From: UBA10649 sp965278965
Lineage (GTDB): Bacteria; Actinomycetota; Actinomycetes; S36-B12
NCBI GenBank assembly: GCA_965278965.1
Contig: OZ257127.1
Location: forward strand, 1,674,001 to 1,738,000
Reading direction: 5' to 3'
DNA: 64,000 nucleotides
Program-made: the position numbers and the translations under genes
Shown: positions 16,118 to 25,026 of the stretch, one piece after another
Position numbering within the stretch: the first letter of the stretch is position 1
Layout of the letters: each line of letters starts with the position of its first letter
The notes under the pieces: generated by a model
What the model saw: the letters and a program-made list of their open reading frames with translations, nothing else
What the model was told of the DNA's origin: nothing
Database searches by the model: none

Positions 16118-18109
16118 ATGACCTCCATCTCCGCACCCCCCGACGCGGCAGACGCGGCGTCGATGCGTGCGATCGACGGGCGGTCACGTCGGCGGCCGGT
16201 GGGGCTGATCGTCGCGGTGCTGTGCTCGGCGGGCTTGGTCGTCGCGGTCATGCAGACACTCCTCGTCCCCCTCATCCCTGAGCTGCCGACGCTGCTCGGT
16301 GTTCCGGCGGAGGACGCGTCGTGGCTGATCACGGCGACCCTCCTGGCCGGCGCGGTCGCGACCCCGAGCCTGTCACGGCTGGCCGACATGTTCGGCAAGC
16401 GCCGGATGATGGTGATCGCCCTCGTCCTGCTGACGGTCGGCAGCGTCATCGGCGCCATCGGCACCTCGCTGGGCCTGCTGATCGTGGCCCGCGCGCTCCA
16501 GGGCTGCGGCATGGCGCTCATCCCCATCGCCATCAGCATCATGCGGGACGAGCTCCCCCGGGAGCGGCTCGGCTCGGCCGTGGCCCTCGTCAGCGCATCG
16601 CTCGGGATCGGCGCGGCGATCGGCCTGCCCCTCTCGGGTATCGTCTACGAGCACCTCGGCTGGCACGCCCTCTTCTGGCTCTCCGCCGGCCTCGGCATCG
16701 TTCTCGTCGTCGCCGTCCTCCTCGTCGTGCCGGAGTCGCGCGTGCGGACCGGCGGGTCGTTCGACGTCGTCGGCGCCGCGCTCCTCTCGGGTGTCCTCAT
16801 CGGCCTGCTCCTCGGCATCACCAAGGGCGGCACGTGGGGATGGACGAGCGAGCGGACGCTGCTGTCGTTCTCCGGCGCCGCGGTGCTGCTGGCGATCTGG
16901 CTGCCGTGGGAGCTCCGGGTGCGCCAGCCCCTGGTGGACGTGCGGACTGCGGCCCGTCGGCCGGTACTGCTGACGAACATCGCCTCATTCCTCGCCGGCT
17001 TCGCCATGTACTGCAACATGCTCACGACGACGGAGCAGCTGCAGATGCCGACGGCGACGGGCTACGGGTTCGGGCTGCCGATCACGGTTGCAGGCCTGGC
17101 CATGGTCCCGGCCGGGATCACGATGGTGGTGATGGCCCCGGTGTCGGCCGGGATCACGCGGCGCTTCGGGGCGAAGACCACCCTCATCGTCGGATCGTGC
17201 GCCCTCGCAACGGGCTACCTGCTGCGGGTCTTCCTCATGGCCGAGATCTGGCAGATCGTGCTCGGCGCAGTCGTGGTGTCGACGGGGACGGCGATCGCGT
17301 ACGCAGCCATGCCGATCCTCATCATGCGTGCCGTCCCGGCCACCGAGACGGCCGCAGCCAACGGCCTGAACATGGTGCTTCGCAGCGTCGGCACCTCGAC
17401 GGCGAGCGCAACCGTCGCCGCTGTGCTCACGACGTTCACGGTCACCGTGGCCGGCCGCGCGCTGCCCTCCCAGCAAGCGTTCCAGCACGTGTTCGTCCTC
17501 GCCGCCCTCGCCGCCGTGGGTGCTGGCCTCGTCGCGCTGGCGATCCCCCGCCGTGTGCGGCCGAATGAGGCCACCGGTGCTCAGGACACGCTCCGGCCGA
17601 ACGACGCCGTGGAGCTCGTCGCATCCGGTCGGGTGCTCGACCCGGCGGGCCGGCCGGTGGCGCGTGCGGTCGTCAGCGTCGCGACACTCGATGGCGAGGC
17701 GGTCGACTGGGCTCGCACCGGGGTCGACGGCTCCTTCGACGTCGCCGTGCCCGAGTGGGGCCGCTTCGTCCTCGTCGCGTCGGCGACCGGCTGGGCCTCC
17801 ACGGTCGCCGTGACCGAGCTCCTCGCCGACGACGGGCCGACCGAGCTCGTGCTCGACCAGCCGGTACGGCTCGGTGGCAAGGTCCTCGGCGTCTCGGCCG
17901 GCGCAACCGTGACACTCGTGGACGAGGACGGACAGGTCTGCGACGCGACACGCACCGACGAGGGTGGGTCGTACGCCTTCGCGCTCCCGGCGCCGGGCCG
18001 CTACGTGGTCGCGGCGGTCGACAACGACGATGCCGCCGCAGTCGACGTGCTGGTCGGGTCGGACCCGATGCACGTCGACCTGCAGATGGCGAGCAGGAGC
18101 CGGCCGTGA
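16118..18109 (+). CDS. MFS drug-efflux-type transporter fused to C-terminal carboxypeptidase-regulatory-like repeats
   Basis: A 663-residue protein. Residues about 25-475 form an MFS transporter with many hydrophobic segments; LADMFGKRRMMV is the loop 2-3 motif A region and the arrangement fits the DHA2 (14-helix) drug-proton antiporters. Residues about 495-660 hold two beta-sandwich repeats (GRVLDPAGRPVARAVVSV and GKVLGVSAGATVTLVDEDG, each followed by GSFDVAVPEWGRFVLV or GSYAFALPAPGRYVVA) like carboxypeptidase regulatory-like domains. This fusion is unusual. The downstream TetR gene overlaps its stop, and a palindromic operator precedes it, so it is probably induced by its own substrate. Confidence 0.85.
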   Translation: MTSISAPPDAADAASMRAIDGRSRRRPVGLIVAVLCSAGLVVAVMQTLLVPLIPELPTLLGVPAEDASWLITATLLAGAVATPSLSRLADMFGKRRMMVIALVLLTVGSVIGAIGTSLGLLIVARALQGCGMALIPIAISIMRDELPRERLGSAVALVSASLGIGAAIGLPLSGIVYEHLGWHALFWLSAGLGIVLVVAVLLVVPESRVRTGGSFDVVGAALLSGVLIGLLLGITKGGTWGWTSERTLLSFSGAAVLLAIWLPWELRVRQPLVDVRTAARRPVLLTNIASFLAGFAMYCNMLTTTEQLQMPTATGYGFGLPITVAGLAMVPAGITMVVMAPVSAGITRRFGAKTTLIVGSCALATGYLLRVFLMAEIWQIVLGAVVVSTGTAIAYAAMPILIMRAVPATETAAANGLNMVLRSVGTSTASATVAAVLTTFTVTVAGRALPSQQAFQHVFVLAALAAVGAGLVALAIPRRVRPNEATGAQDTLRPNDAVELVASGRVLDPAGRPVARAVVSVATLDGEAVDWARTGVDGSFDVAVPEWGRFVLVASATGWASTVAVTELLADDGPTELVLDQPVRLGGKVLGVSAGATVTLVDEDGQVCDATRTDEGGSYAFALPAPGRYVVAAVDNDDAAAVDVLVGSDPMHVDLQMASRSRP

Positions 18110-18627
18110 ACGCCCGCGAACGGATCCTGTCCGCTGCCCGCGCACTGTTCGCGGAGCGGGGGTATGCGCGCGTGAGCATCCGCCAGATCGCCGCGGAGGC
18201 CGACGTCTCCCCGGCGCTCGTCATGAAGCTGGGCGGCAGCAAGGAGCAGCTGTTCGCCGATGCCACGCCGCCGCAGCAGTCGCCGCTGAGCCCCGACTGG
18301 CCCCAGGACCGCGTCGGCGTCGAGCTCGCCCGCCGGATCGTCGCCCGCCGCGACGACGCGGCCGCGGAGCCCCTGCTGCAGGCACTCCTGGGCGTCCTCG
18401 ACTCCCCGGACCCGGCGGCCGCTCGAGCCGACTTCGAGGTCAACTACATCGAGCGGATCACGATGCGTGCCGCACCGGGCGAGCACCGGCGGGAGCGCGC
18501 CGAGCTGATCTCGGCGATGCTCATCGGCCTCGGTGCCGCCCTGCGACCGCTACGGCTGCTGCCCGCCGACCAGGAGTGGGTCATCGAACGCTACGGCCGC
18601 ATGCTGCAGGACCTGCTCGACGGCTGA
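18106..18627 (+). CDS. TetR-family repressor
   Basis: A 173-residue regulator. The N-terminal helix-turn-helix is clear (ERILSAARALFAERGYARVS, then IRQIAAEADVSPALVM). The C-terminal ligand domain is short for the family, which usually totals about 190-210 residues. The GTG start (18106) overlaps the transporter stop as GTGA, indicating one transcript. It probably binds the 16076-16095 palindrome and represses its own operon. The ligand is unknown. Confidence 0.88.
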   Translation: MNARERILSAARALFAERGYARVSIRQIAAEADVSPALVMKLGGSKEQLFADATPPQQSPLSPDWPQDRVGVELARRIVARRDDAAAEPLLQALLGVLDSPDPAAARADFEVNYIERITMRAAPGEHRRERAELISAMLIGLGAALRPLRLLPADQEWVIERYGRMLQDLLDG

Positions 18628-18660
18628 TCCGTCACGCCTGGGCGCGGAGGCGACCGGGTC

Positions 18661-20094
18661 TCAACGAGCGATCTGCATGATCACGGCCTTGGGCTCGGTG
18701 AAGAACTCGCGGCTGAAGTCGCCCCCCTCGCGGCCGACGCCGGAGTCGCCGACCCCGCCGAACGGCGTCCGCAGGTCGCGGATGAAGAAGCAGTTCACCC
18801 AGACCATCCCGGCGCGCAAGCGGGAAGAGACGCGGTGCGCGCGGGAGAGGTCATCGGTGAAGAGCATCGCGTTGAGGCCGTAGCGCGTGCCGTTCGCCAA
18901 TGCCACCGCCTCGTCCTCGGTCTCGAAGCGGTTCACGACGCACACTGGACCGAAGATCTCGTCGCAGTAGGCGGCCGAGTCGTAGGGCAGGCCGGTCACG
19001 ATGGTCGGACGGACCAGCCACCTGCCCCCCGGATCGACACCGCCGGTGAGGATCTTGCCCCCGTCCTCGGGTATGCGGTCGACGTAGCCGGCCACCTTGT
19101 CGAAGTGGCGCTTCGAGCTGAGCACCGAGACCCGGACGGCCGGGTCGAGCGGGTCACCGATCGTCAGCGCCTCCGCCGCCTCCACGAATCGGTCCATGAA
19201 GGCGTCGTAGATGCCGGACTGCACGAAGAGCCGAGAGCCGGCGAGGCAGATCTGGCCTGAGTTGCGGAAGATCGCCTCGCAGGCCCAGTAGACCGCGTTG
19301 TCCAGGTCGGCGTCGTCGAAGACGACGTTGGCGCCCTTGCCACCGAGCTCAAGAGACACCGGGGCAAGGTGCGTCGATGCCGACGCCATGACTGTCCGCC
19401 CTGTCGCCGACGAGCCGGTGAACGTGACCCGGTCGACGCGGTCGTCCCCGGTCAGCGCCGACCCGGCGGGGTGCCCGAACCCATTGAGCACGTTGAGCAC
19501 GCCGGGCGGAAGGTCGGCCTCGACCGCGAGCCGGCCGAGCATGGTCACCGACGCCGGGGTGTCCTCCGACGGCTTGACCACGCATGTGTTGCCCCACGCG
19601 AGCGCCGGCGCGACCTTCCAGCTAGCCATCATCAGCGGGAAGTTCCACGGACTGATCGCGGCGACGACGCCGGCGGGCCCGTACTCGGAGTACGCGTGAT
19701 GACCGGAGTCCATCGGGTACACCTCGCCCGTGTGGTCGCGCTGGCTGTCGGCGAAGAACCGGAAGTTGTTCACCGTCCGGACGACGTCATGCGCCGCCTG
19801 CGCCAACGGCTTGCCCATGTTGGTCGTGTCCGCCAGCGCCAGCTCGTCGGCATGCGCCTCGAGGACATCAGCCAGCCGATGGATCGCCGCGGAACGATCG
19901 GCGCGCTTCATCCGCGGCCACGGACCTTCGTCGAACGCCTTGCGCGCGCTGGCGACGGCCCGGTCCGCGTCGGCGGGACCTCCTGCCGCCGCCTGCGCCC
20001 ACACCTGCTGCGTCCAGGGGTTCGTGACGTCGAACGTGGCTCCGTCGGCCGACGGCACCTCGTCGCCGTCGATCACATGCCCGAAGAACTCCAT
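18661..20094 (-). CDS. 2-Hydroxymuconic semialdehyde dehydrogenase-like aldehyde dehydrogenase
   Basis: A 477-residue NAD-dependent aldehyde dehydrogenase. PWNFPLMMASWKVAPALAWGN binds cofactor, the general base is E249 in LELGGKG and the nucleophile is C283 in SGQICLAG. As last gene of the meta-cleavage operon it most likely oxidises 2-hydroxymuconic semialdehyde to 2-hydroxymuconate (the XylG/DmpC step), opening the oxalocrotonate branch whose next enzymes are encoded just upstream. I chose the second ATG (20094) because AAAGGA is six bases before it and touches the first ATG (20100). Substrate is inferred from context. Confidence 0.88.
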   Translation of the reverse strand: MEFFGHVIDGDEVPSADGATFDVTNPWTQQVWAQAAAGGPADADRAVASARKAFDEGPWPRMKRADRSAAIHRLADVLEAHADELALADTTNMGKPLAQAAHDVVRTVNNFRFFADSQRDHTGEVYPMDSGHHAYSEYGPAGVVAAISPWNFPLMMASWKVAPALAWGNTCVVKPSEDTPASVTMLGRLAVEADLPPGVLNVLNGFGHPAGSALTGDDRVDRVTFTGSSATGRTVMASASTHLAPVSLELGGKGANVVFDDADLDNAVYWACEAIFRNSGQICLAGSRLFVQSGIYDAFMDRFVEAAEALTIGDPLDPAVRVSVLSSKRHFDKVAGYVDRIPEDGGKILTGGVDPGGRWLVRPTIVTGLPYDSAAYCDEIFGPVCVVNRFETEDEAVALANGTRYGLNAMLFTDDLSRAHRVSSRLRAGMVWVNCFFIRDLRTPFGGVGDSGVGREGGDFSREFFTEPKAVIMQIAR

Positions 20095-20119
20095 GTCCAT
20101 TCCTTTCGAAGAATCCTGA

Positions 20120-20320
20120 TTAGGGGTTGGCTGCCCGGCGTTCGGCGATCGTGACGTCGCCGGCGGCGAAGTGGGTCGGGGGCACCTCACGCACGATCAC
20201 CCGCACCGACTCGACCGGCGCGCCGATCGAGTCCACGGCGGCCTTCGTGAGAGCGCCGATGAGCGAGCGCAGCTCATCTGGCGGGCGGCCTTCGACGAGA
20301 GTCACTTCGATAACGGGCAC
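20120..20320 (-). CDS. 4-Oxalocrotonate tautomerase
   Basis: A 66-residue tautomerase. After removal of Met it begins with Pro (PVIEVTLVEGRPPDE), the catalytic base of the family, and has the normal length of about 62-70 residues. It converts 2-hydroxymuconate to 2-oxo-3-hexenedioate. It sits between the decarboxylase gene (two bases upstream) and the semialdehyde dehydrogenase gene, exactly where pathway logic puts it. Confidence 0.9.
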   Translation of the reverse strand: MPVIEVTLVEGRPPDELRSLIGALTKAAVDSIGAPVESVRVIVREVPPTHFAAGDVTIAERRAANP

Positions 20321-20322
20321 CG

Positions 20323-21108
20323 TCAGACCTCCCCACCGGTGAGATGGATGCTGCCGAGGCTGGTGAACTCGAGGCTGACGGAGGTTCCGGCCGGCACCGG
20401 GACGGCGTCCGTCATGCCACCGGTGAGGACGATCCAGCCTGCCTCGATGGCGTGTCCGCGCACGGCGAGCTCGTTGGCGGCCAGTGCGAGCGCCTCAGCG
20501 GGGTTGCCGAGGATCGCCGCCCCGGTGGCGGAGTCGACCACCTCGCCATCGACCTCGACGAGCACCGCCTCCAAGAACAGGTCGAGTGCCTTCGGTGGCA
20601 GGCCGATCGGCCCGGTGACGTATGCCGCGGACGACGCGTTGTCCGCGGCGACGTCGCCGGCGGTGAACTTGAAGTCGGTATATCGGCTGTCGATGATCTC
20701 GGCTCCGGCGTAGACGGTGACAACGGCCGCCATCGCGCTCGCGGCGGTGACACCGGGCCCGACGAGTCGAGAACCCATCACGAACACGAGCTCGGGCTCG
20801 ACGCGGGGATGGATCAACCGGTGCTGGGGCACCGGCTCTCCGGCAGGCAGCACCATCGCGTCGGTCAGCCAGGCCACGAAGGGCGCGTCGACGCCCATGC
20901 GGCGCTGCTTCGCGCGACTCGTCAGCCCCAGCTTGACGCCCACGACCCGCTCGCCACGAGCGATCCGCGCGGCCAGGGTGCGGTCCTGGATCGCGTACCC
21001 GGTCGCCACGTCGAGCTCGGGCCACTCGTCCGCGAACGACACGCGCTCCCGTCGCTCGTCCTCGCACGCGAGCAGCTCCGCCGCGGCGGACTCCACGTCC
21101 CACGCCAT
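20323..21108 (-). CDS. 4-Oxalocrotonate decarboxylase (XylI/DmpH-like)
   Basis: About 261 residues of the hydratase/decarboxylase family. Compared from memory with XylI and XylJ it follows XylI: GVKLGLTSRAKQRRMGVDAP, LIHPRVEPELVFV, then IIDSRYTDFKF and VAADNASS. The metal-ligand region EPE and the DSRY segment are intact. It would decarboxylate 2-oxo-3-hexenedioate to 2-hydroxypenta-2,4-dienoate. It can start at GTG 21111 (GTGA overlap with the aldolase stop) or ATG 21108 (TGATG); I used the ATG. It is one of three members of this family in the island. Confidence 0.85.
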   Translation of the reverse strand: MAWDVESAAAELLACEDERRERVSFADEWPELDVATGYAIQDRTLAARIARGERVVGVKLGLTSRAKQRRMGVDAPFVAWLTDAMVLPAGEPVPQHRLIHPRVEPELVFVMGSRLVGPGVTAASAMAAVVTVYAGAEIIDSRYTDFKFTAGDVAADNASSAAYVTGPIGLPPKALDLFLEAVLVEVDGEVVDSATGAAILGNPAEALALAANELAVRGHAIEAGWIVLTGGMTDAVPVPAGTSVSLEFTSLGSIHLTGGEV

Positions 21109-22247
21109 CACCGCACCCCCGCCCCGACCAGATCGCGGAGCTCCTGCTCCTGGGCTATCTCCAGCGCGATGTCGATGATCATGTCCTCCTGGCCTCCGAC
21201 GTACCCCAGCTCGCCGACTCGTTGCAAGATCGCGTGGGCGGGCACGCCGTACCGCTCAGCGGCACGCTCGGCGTGCAGCAGGAACGAGGAGTACACGCCC
21301 GCATATCCCTGAGTGATCGAGGCGCGGTCCATCCACGGCAACCGCGGGATGAACGGCCGGACCACCGTCTCCGCAGCCGACAGCACCTCACCCAGGTCGA
21401 CACCGGTGTGGATCCCCAGCCGCTCGAACGTGGCGGCCAGGACCTCCGTCGGCGAGTTGCCGGCTCCAGCGCCGAGAGCACACAGCGCCCCGTCGATCTG
21501 TCGCGCGCCGGCGCGGTAGGCGAGCACCGAGTTCGCCACGCCCATCGACAGGTTCTGGTGGCCGTGGAAGCCGACCTGCACGCCGTCGCGACCGACCTCG
21601 TCGATCACCGCGGCGATCCGGTCCTGGGCGTCATCGAGCACGAGCGCGCCAGCCGAGTCCACCACGTAGACGCACTGGGCACCGGCGTCGGCCATGATCC
21701 GCGCCTGCTGGGCGAGCACTGCCGGGGACGCGCGATGGGCGAGCATCAAGAATCCGACGGTCTCCATGCCGAGGGCACGCGCCTCGCCGAAGTGCTGGAT
21801 CGAGACGTCCGCCTCCGTGCAGTGCGTCGCGATCCGCGCGACCGCCGCCCCCACATCGGCGGCCGCCTTGAGGTGGTGCACGGTGGCGACGCCGGGGAGC
21901 ATCAAGATGGCGATCCTGGACCGGGTCGCCTCGTCGACCGCGGCGGCGATGAGCTCCAGCTCGTCGACGAGCGAGAAGCCGTAGTTGAAGCTCGACCCGC
22001 CGAGGCCGTCACCGTGGCTGACCTCGATGACCTGTACGCCGGCGCTGTCGAGCGCGGACACGACGGCGCGCACCTGCGCCTCGGTGTACTGGTGGCGCAT
22101 CGCGTGCGAGCCGTCTCGCAGCGTGGAGTCGGTGATCCGCACGTCAACCGGACCGTCGGCCGCGCGCGATCGCGCGCGTACCTCCGCCTCGGTCGGGACG
22201 GCCACCACCGTGGGCACGTCACCCGGGCCGATCGTCATGTCGCCCAT
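21108..22247 (-). CDS. 4-Hydroxy-2-oxovalerate aldolase
   Basis: A 379-residue aldolase of the DmpG/BphI/HsaF family that splits 4-hydroxy-2-oxovalerate into pyruvate and acetaldehyde. VRITDSTLRDGSHAMRHQ (about 36-53) is the substrate and metal motif and GFHGHQNLSMGVANSV is the metal-ligand region. The C-terminal half fits the domain that docks the partner dehydrogenase, whose gene ends three bases upstream; the two normally form a complex that channels acetaldehyde. The ATG at 22247 has AGGAG eight bases upstream. An N-terminal extension of about 30 residues precedes the core. Confidence 0.94.
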   Translation of the reverse strand: MGDMTIGPGDVPTVVAVPTEAEVRARSRAADGPVDVRITDSTLRDGSHAMRHQYTEAQVRAVVSALDSAGVQVIEVSHGDGLGGSSFNYGFSLVDELELIAAAVDEATRSRIAILMLPGVATVHHLKAAADVGAAVARIATHCTEADVSIQHFGEARALGMETVGFLMLAHRASPAVLAQQARIMADAGAQCVYVVDSAGALVLDDAQDRIAAVIDEVGRDGVQVGFHGHQNLSMGVANSVLAYRAGARQIDGALCALGAGAGNSPTEVLAATFERLGIHTGVDLGEVLSAAETVVRPFIPRLPWMDRASITQGYAGVYSSFLLHAERAAERYGVPAHAILQRVGELGYVGGQEDMIIDIALEIAQEQELRDLVGAGVR

Positions 22248-22250
22248 CGC

Positions 22251-23261
22251 TCACACTCCTGCCGCGGTGACCGACGCGACCGCGTCGGACTGGTCGTCGA
22301 CGTGGTCGGCCGACCTCCAGGTCGGGTCGATCCCGAGCCGGTGCGACATCAGCAGGTCGCCGACGCGTGCCGCCGCCGCCGTGATGATGTCGAGATTGCC
22401 TGCGTAGTCGGGCAGGTAGTCACCGCGACCGCGAACCTCGATCGGGACGAACACCCGGGCCATGCCCCGCCAGGCCGCCTGCGCGGGGTCGAACTGGGGA
22501 TCGGCCCGCAGGTGGTAGCCGGGTACGTACTCCTGCACGGTCGCCACCATCGCGTGGACCCGCTCCAGGATCCGGCGCTGCAGCTCTCCGGGCTCACCCG
22601 CCTCGGCCGGGACCGCGCAGAAGACAGAGTTGCGCATCATCATCGGAGGCTCGACAGGGTTCAGGATGATGATCGCCTTCCCCCGCTCGGCTCCGCCGAT
22701 CTGCTCCACGGCGGACGCCGTCGTCTCGGTGAACTCGTCGATGTTCGCCCGCGTGCCCGGGCCGGCGGACCGGCTCGACACCGATGCCACGATCTCTGCA
22801 TAGGGAACCGGTACGACGCTGGAGACCGCACTGACCATCGGGATCGTGGCCTGCCCACCGCAGGTGACCATGTTCACGTTCATCGCGTCGAGGTTGAACT
22901 GAAGGTTCACCGGCGGGCACAGGTACGGGCCGATCGCCGCCGGTGTGAGGTCGACGGCGACGATGCCGGCCTCGGCGTACCGCGGCGCGTTCGCGGCGTG
23001 GGCCTTCGCCGACGTCGCCTCGAACACGATGTCCGGAAGGTCATCCTGCGCAAGCAGCCAGTCGACTCCCCCTGCGCTTGCCTCCAGCCCCTGCCGGGCC
23101 GCCCGGACGAGGCCGTCGGACGTCGGGTCGACGCCGACCATGAAACGTGGCTCGACGATGTCGCTACGCCTGAGCAGCTTGAACATCAGGTCCGTGCCGA
23201 TGTTGCCCGGGCCGACGATCGCGGCACTCGCCCGCCGTGCGCCGGCTGCCCGCGCGATCAT
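22251..23261 (-). CDS. Acetaldehyde dehydrogenase (acylating)
   Basis: A 336-residue member of the DmpF/BphJ/HsaG family, converting acetaldehyde, NAD and CoA to acetyl-CoA. AAIVGPGNIGTDLMFKLL is the NAD-binding loop, the acyl-thioester cysteine is C134 in NMVTCGGQATIP, and ILNPVEPPMMMRN is conserved. It is encoded just before its aldolase partner, with which it should form a channelling complex. The ATG start overlaps the hydratase stop (ATGA). Confidence 0.95.
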   Translation of the reverse strand: MIARAAGARRASAAIVGPGNIGTDLMFKLLRRSDIVEPRFMVGVDPTSDGLVRAARQGLEASAGGVDWLLAQDDLPDIVFEATSAKAHAANAPRYAEAGIVAVDLTPAAIGPYLCPPVNLQFNLDAMNVNMVTCGGQATIPMVSAVSSVVPVPYAEIVASVSSRSAGPGTRANIDEFTETTASAVEQIGGAERGKAIIILNPVEPPMMMRNSVFCAVPAEAGEPGELQRRILERVHAMVATVQEYVPGYHLRADPQFDPAQAAWRGMARVFVPIEVRGRGDYLPDYAGNLDIITAAAARVGDLLMSHRLGIDPTWRSADHVDDQSDAVASVTAAGV

Positions 23262-24061
23262 GCGGCGTCCTCCCCCGCCCGTGCGAAGCGGGCCGTGACA
23301 CTCCCCAGCCCGGCGAACATGGCCGTGAACGTGTCGCCCGCTAGCACCGGCACCATCGCGCAGATCGCACCCGGCATCACGACGTGGCCCGCTTCCAGGA
23401 CGACGCCGCGCGCGCCCACCGTGTTCGCCAGCCAGACGAGCGTCTTGATCGGCGAGCCGAGGACCGCGCCCCCGGCGCCCGACCCGACGACCTGGCCGTT
23501 GCGGACCAGCACCCCGCCCGCGAGCCGCAGGTCGACCTCACCCAGCCGCGTCGGGCTCGAGCCGAGCACCACCGCAGCCGAGCTGGCGTTGTCCGCGATG
23601 GTGTCGAACAAGCCGATCTTCCAGTCGGAGATCCGGCTGTCCACGATCTCCAGCGCCGGCAGGACGAAGTCGATCGCCGCGATCGCCTGCGGAATCGTGA
23701 CTCCCGGACCCTTCAACGGGCTCTTCAGCACGAACGCGATCTCCGGCTCGATGCGCGGCTGGATGAACCGCGTCGTCGGGATCAGCGAGTGCTCCAGGTA
23801 GAAGAAGTCGTCGAGCAGGTGCCCGTAGTCCGGTTGGTCGACGTTCATGAGCCGCTGCATGGCAGCACTGGTCAGCCCGACCTTGTGCCCCACGACCGTC
23901 CGCCCCGAGGCGGTCAGCTCCTGCACCTGCAGCTGCTGGATCCCATAGGCGTCCTCGAGGCTGAGCCCGTCGTACGTCGCGGTGAGCGGTGCGACCGGCT
24001 CCCGACTCGTGTACGCGTCCAGCAGCCGCCTGGCAGCGTCCGTCCTCACATCCGCGCTCAC
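23258..24061 (-). CDS. 2-Oxopent-4-enoate hydratase (XylJ/DmpE-like)
   Basis: A 267-residue hydratase. It matches XylJ in the diagnostic places: SREPVAPLT near the N-terminus, GHKVGLTSAAMQRLMNVDQP, FIQPRIEPEIAFVLK, EIVDSRISDWKIGLFDTIA then DNASS. It adds water to 2-hydroxypenta-2,4-dienoate, making 4-hydroxy-2-oxovalerate for the next two enzymes. The GTG start (24061) overlaps the reductase stop as GTGA, and its own stop overlaps the next gene by four bases. Confidence 0.9.
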   Translation of the reverse strand: MSADVRTDAARRLLDAYTSREPVAPLTATYDGLSLEDAYGIQQLQVQELTASGRTVVGHKVGLTSAAMQRLMNVDQPDYGHLLDDFFYLEHSLIPTTRFIQPRIEPEIAFVLKSPLKGPGVTIPQAIAAIDFVLPALEIVDSRISDWKIGLFDTIADNASSAAVVLGSSPTRLGEVDLRLAGGVLVRNGQVVGSGAGGAVLGSPIKTLVWLANTVGARGVVLEAGHVVMPGAICAMVPVLAGDTFTAMFAGLGSVTARFARAGEDAA

Positions 24062-25026
24062 AGGCTCAGCTCCAGCCGTGGCGATGTCGGACGCGAGACG
24101 CAGATCAGCATCTGGTCCATCCGCTCCTGCTCCCTTCGTGTAAGCACGAGATCGCGGTGATCGACGGTGCCTGACAGGATCGACGTCAGGCACGAGCCGC
24201 AGATCCCCTCCTGGCAGTCGTTCTCGATATCGACGCCGAGGGCGAGCACGACGTCGAGGATGTCGGCCTCGGGTGCGAGGCGCAGCGTGTGGCCGGACCG
24301 CGCGAGCACGAGCTCGTAGGTGTCGGCGTCGATGCTGGCCGGTGCCTCGGGCTCGACCCCCGCTCGGCTGAACAGCTCGAAGCGGACGACATCGCTGTTG
24401 GCGCCGCGGATGCGCTCCGCGGCGGCCTCTGCCGCCCGCAGCAACGGAAGCGGGCCGCACACGTAGACCAGCCCGTCCGCGGGCAGGTCCGTGAGGATGC
24501 GATCGAGGTCGGGGCGACCGGCGGTGTCCTCGGGCAGGAGGGTGACGTTGTCGCCCAACGCGGCAAGCCGGCGGACGAATGCCATCGACCCCACGCTGCG
24601 ACCGCCATAGGTCAGGTGGAATCCCCGGCCGTCACGGTGGAGACGCTCGGCCATTGCGATCATCGGCGTGATCCCGATGCCCCCGGCGACCAGGGCGATG
24701 TACGACGCATCCTCCAGCGCGAAGCGGTTCTTGGGACGTGTGACCAGCAGGCGGTCGCCTACGCGGAGCTGGTCGTGGAGGTACGCCGACCCCCCACGCC
24801 CGTCCCGCTCTCGCAGCACCGCGATCTGCCAGCCGGATCGGTCGTCCGGGTCTCCGCACAGCGAGTACTGCCGCGTCGAACCGTCGGCGACGCGCACGTC
24901 GATGTGAGCGCCCGGCTCCCACTCCGGCAGGGGCGCGTCGCTTTCGATCCGGGTCAGCCGGAACGAGAGCACGCTGTCCGCCTCCCAGGTGATCTGGGAG
25001 ACGCGAAGCTCGCGCTGCTCAACCAT
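24058..25026 (-). CDS. Rieske-oxygenase reductase of the VanB/phthalate dioxygenase reductase type
   Basis: A 322-residue flavin/iron-sulfur reductase. The order is flavin domain (RQYSLCGDP, about 52-60), NAD domain (VAGGIGITPMIAMAE, about 113-127; VYVCGPLPLL) and C-terminal plant-type [2Fe-2S] domain with C271, C276, C279 and C309. This is the phthalate dioxygenase reductase and vanillate demethylase reductase layout. It would carry electrons from NADH to the oxygenase encoded at 25967-27223, perhaps through the Rieske ferredoxin of the divergent operon. The ATG at 25026 overlaps the HAD gene by eight bases. Confidence 0.92.
   Translation of the reverse strand: MVEQRELRVSQITWEADSVLSFRLTRIESDAPLPEWEPGAHIDVRVADGSTRQYSLCGDPDDRSGWQIAVLRERDGRGGSAYLHDQLRVGDRLLVTRPKNRFALEDASYIALVAGGIGITPMIAMAERLHRDGRGFHLTYGGRSVGSMAFVRRLAALGDNVTLLPEDTAGRPDLDRILTDLPADGLVYVCGPLPLLRAAEAAAERIRGANSDVVRFELFSRAGVEPEAPASIDADTYELVLARSGHTLRLAPEADILDVVLALGVDIENDCQEGICGSCLTSILSGTVDHRDLVLTRREQERMDQMLICVSRPTSPRLELSL

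Noticed and set aside
20095..20100. First ATG of the semialdehyde dehydrogenase (20100) as start
   Set aside because: The AAAGGA site touches that ATG, which is too close; the second ATG six bases on has proper spacing.
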